From Verrucomicrobiales bacterium (GTDB lineage: Bacteria; Verrucomicrobiota; Verrucomicrobiia; Verrucomicrobiales; DEV007): a stretch of 6,391 nt of DNA. A model generated the notes under the pieces. The model did not search any database and was not told the DNA's origin. It was given only the letters and a program-made list of their open reading frames with translations. Position 1 is the first letter of the stretch. Each line of letters starts with the position of its first letter. The stretch covers positions 1-6,391 of the forward strand of contig JALRFZ010000122.1 of NCBI GenBank assembly GCA_023253615.1. The letters are read 5' to 3'. The position numbers and the translations under genes are program-made. This document shows, one piece after another, positions 5,749-6,391 of the stretch.

Positions 5749-6391
5749 GTGTCCACGCCACCGCGACCTGCTTCGAGCTGCCGAGGCCCTCGATGCCCAG
5801 CTCGACCACATCGCCGGGCTTGAGGAATTGTGAGGGTTTGAAGCCCATCCCGACTCCAGGAGGCGTGCCGGTCGAGACGATGTCGCCGGGCTCGAGGGTC
5901 ATGAATTCGCTGAGATAACTCACGAGGTGCGCGATGCCGAAGATGAGTTTGTTCGAGTTGCCGTTCTGCTTGGTCTCGCCATTCACGGTGAGCCACATCT
6001 TCAGGTTTTCGGGATCGGCGATTTCATCGGACGTCGCGAGGAAAGGACCGATGGGCGCGAAGGTGTCGCAGCTTTTGCCCTTCACCCACTGTCCCCCACG
6101 CTCGAGCTGGTAGGCGCGTTCGCTGTAATCGTTGTGCAACACGTAGCCGGCGACGTGCGAGAGCGCCTCTTCCTTCGTCACGTAGCTGGCTTTCTTGCCG
6201 ACGACAAAGGCGAGTTCCACCTCCCAGTCGGTCTTTTCACTGCCACGGGGAATGGTGACGGGATCGTTCGGTCCGACCATCGCGCTGGTGGCCTTGAAAA
6301 AGACGATCGGCTCTTTCGGAATGTCCATGCCGGCCTCGGCGGCGTGATCGGAGAAATTCAGCCCGATGCAGATGAGCTTGCCGGGGCGCGC
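5744..6391 (-). CDS. Fumarylacetoacetate hydrolase (FAH) family enzyme, N-terminus cut by the window edge
   Basis: The frame runs from the right edge to TAA at 5746-5744, giving 215 visible residues. The first visible residues, 'ARPGKLICIGLNFSDHAAEAG', are already inside the conserved catalytic domain, so a short N-terminal region of perhaps 60-70 residues lies outside. In visible numbering the His16-x2-Glu19 pair (DHAAE) matches the catalytic His-Glu pair of FAHD1-like enzymes. 'DWEVELAFVVG' gives metal ligands Glu57 and Glu59, and 'HNDYSER' gives Asp88, with the same 29-residue Glu-to-Asp spacing as FAHD1. 'KSCDTFAPIGP', 'STGTPPGVG' and 'LKPGDVVELGIEGLG' complete the fold. The family cleaves or hydrates 2-oxo acids such as 2-keto-4-pentenoate, fumarylpyruvate, acylpyruvates or 2-keto-3-deoxy-sugar acids, using Mg or Mn in the cytoplasm. 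The exact substrate cannot be told here. The stop lies in the last heptamer of the 5623-5748 array. Confidence 0.95.
   Translation of the reverse strand, partial: ARPGKLICIGLNFSDHAAEAGMDIPKEPIVFFKATSAMVGPNDPVTIPRGSEKTDWEVELAFVVGKKASYVTKEEALSHVAGYVLHNDYSERAYQLERGGQWVKGKSCDTFAPIGPFLATSDEIADPENLKMWLTVNGETKQNGNSNKLIFGIAHLVSYLSEFMTLEPGDIVSTGTPPGVGMGFKPSQFLKPGDVVELGIEGLGSSKQVAVAWTR

Overview
This is a GC-rich bacterial window with seven protein-coding genes, two of them cut by the window edges. The mix suggests a member of the Verrucomicrobiota, perhaps a Luteolibacter- or Haloferula-like Verrucomicrobiaceae. It combines a secreted sialate O-acetylesterase-type enzyme, an exported FG-GAP/VCBS protein and a DUF6807 ('PmoA family') protein with weak Shine-Dalgarno signals. 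The taxonomic call is inference from gene content and style; there is no marker gene in the window.

Layout, left to right. (1) 1-1173, minus strand: secreted SGNH-type sialate O-acetylesterase, C-terminus beyond the left edge. It is divergent from (2) 1357-2517, plus strand: exported protein with four FG-GAP-like Ca-binding repeats. (3) A 69-nt imperfect palindromic element (2526-2594) sits just before (4) 2602-3066, a small plus-strand lipoprotein with a BamE/SmpA-like pattern. It is followed 9 nt later by (5) moaA, 3076-4080. (6) A 71-nt REPIN-like element (4087-4157) lies where moaA converges on (7) a minus-strand exported DUF6807 protein, 4153-5061. (8) A 107-nt divergent intergenic region with a perfect 7-bp dyad separates that gene from (9) moaC, 5169-5633. 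(10) An array of eighteen 7-nt units (5623-5748) fills the gap between moaC and (11) a convergent fumarylacetoacetate-hydrolase-family gene on the minus strand, 5744-6391, whose N-terminus lies beyond the right edge.

How the genes relate. MoaA and MoaC together convert GTP to cyclic pyranopterin monophosphate, the first stage of molybdenum cofactor synthesis. Here they are co-directional but separated by an opposite-strand gene, so they are not one simple operon. The esterase, FG-GAP protein, DUF6807 protein and FAH-family enzyme look like accessory catabolic functions of a heterotrophic polysaccharide or organic-acid degrader, but no pathway can be assembled from this window alone.

The most interesting material is non-coding. 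Both convergent junctions are filled by repetitive elements that reach into the genes and supply their stop codons. The REPIN-like element has GTAG-flanked hairpins whose two arms differ only by compensatory base-pair swaps. The heptamer array keeps one 7-nt register across three repeat subtypes and carries stop codons in a strand-asymmetric way. I found no complete new enzymatic or defence system.
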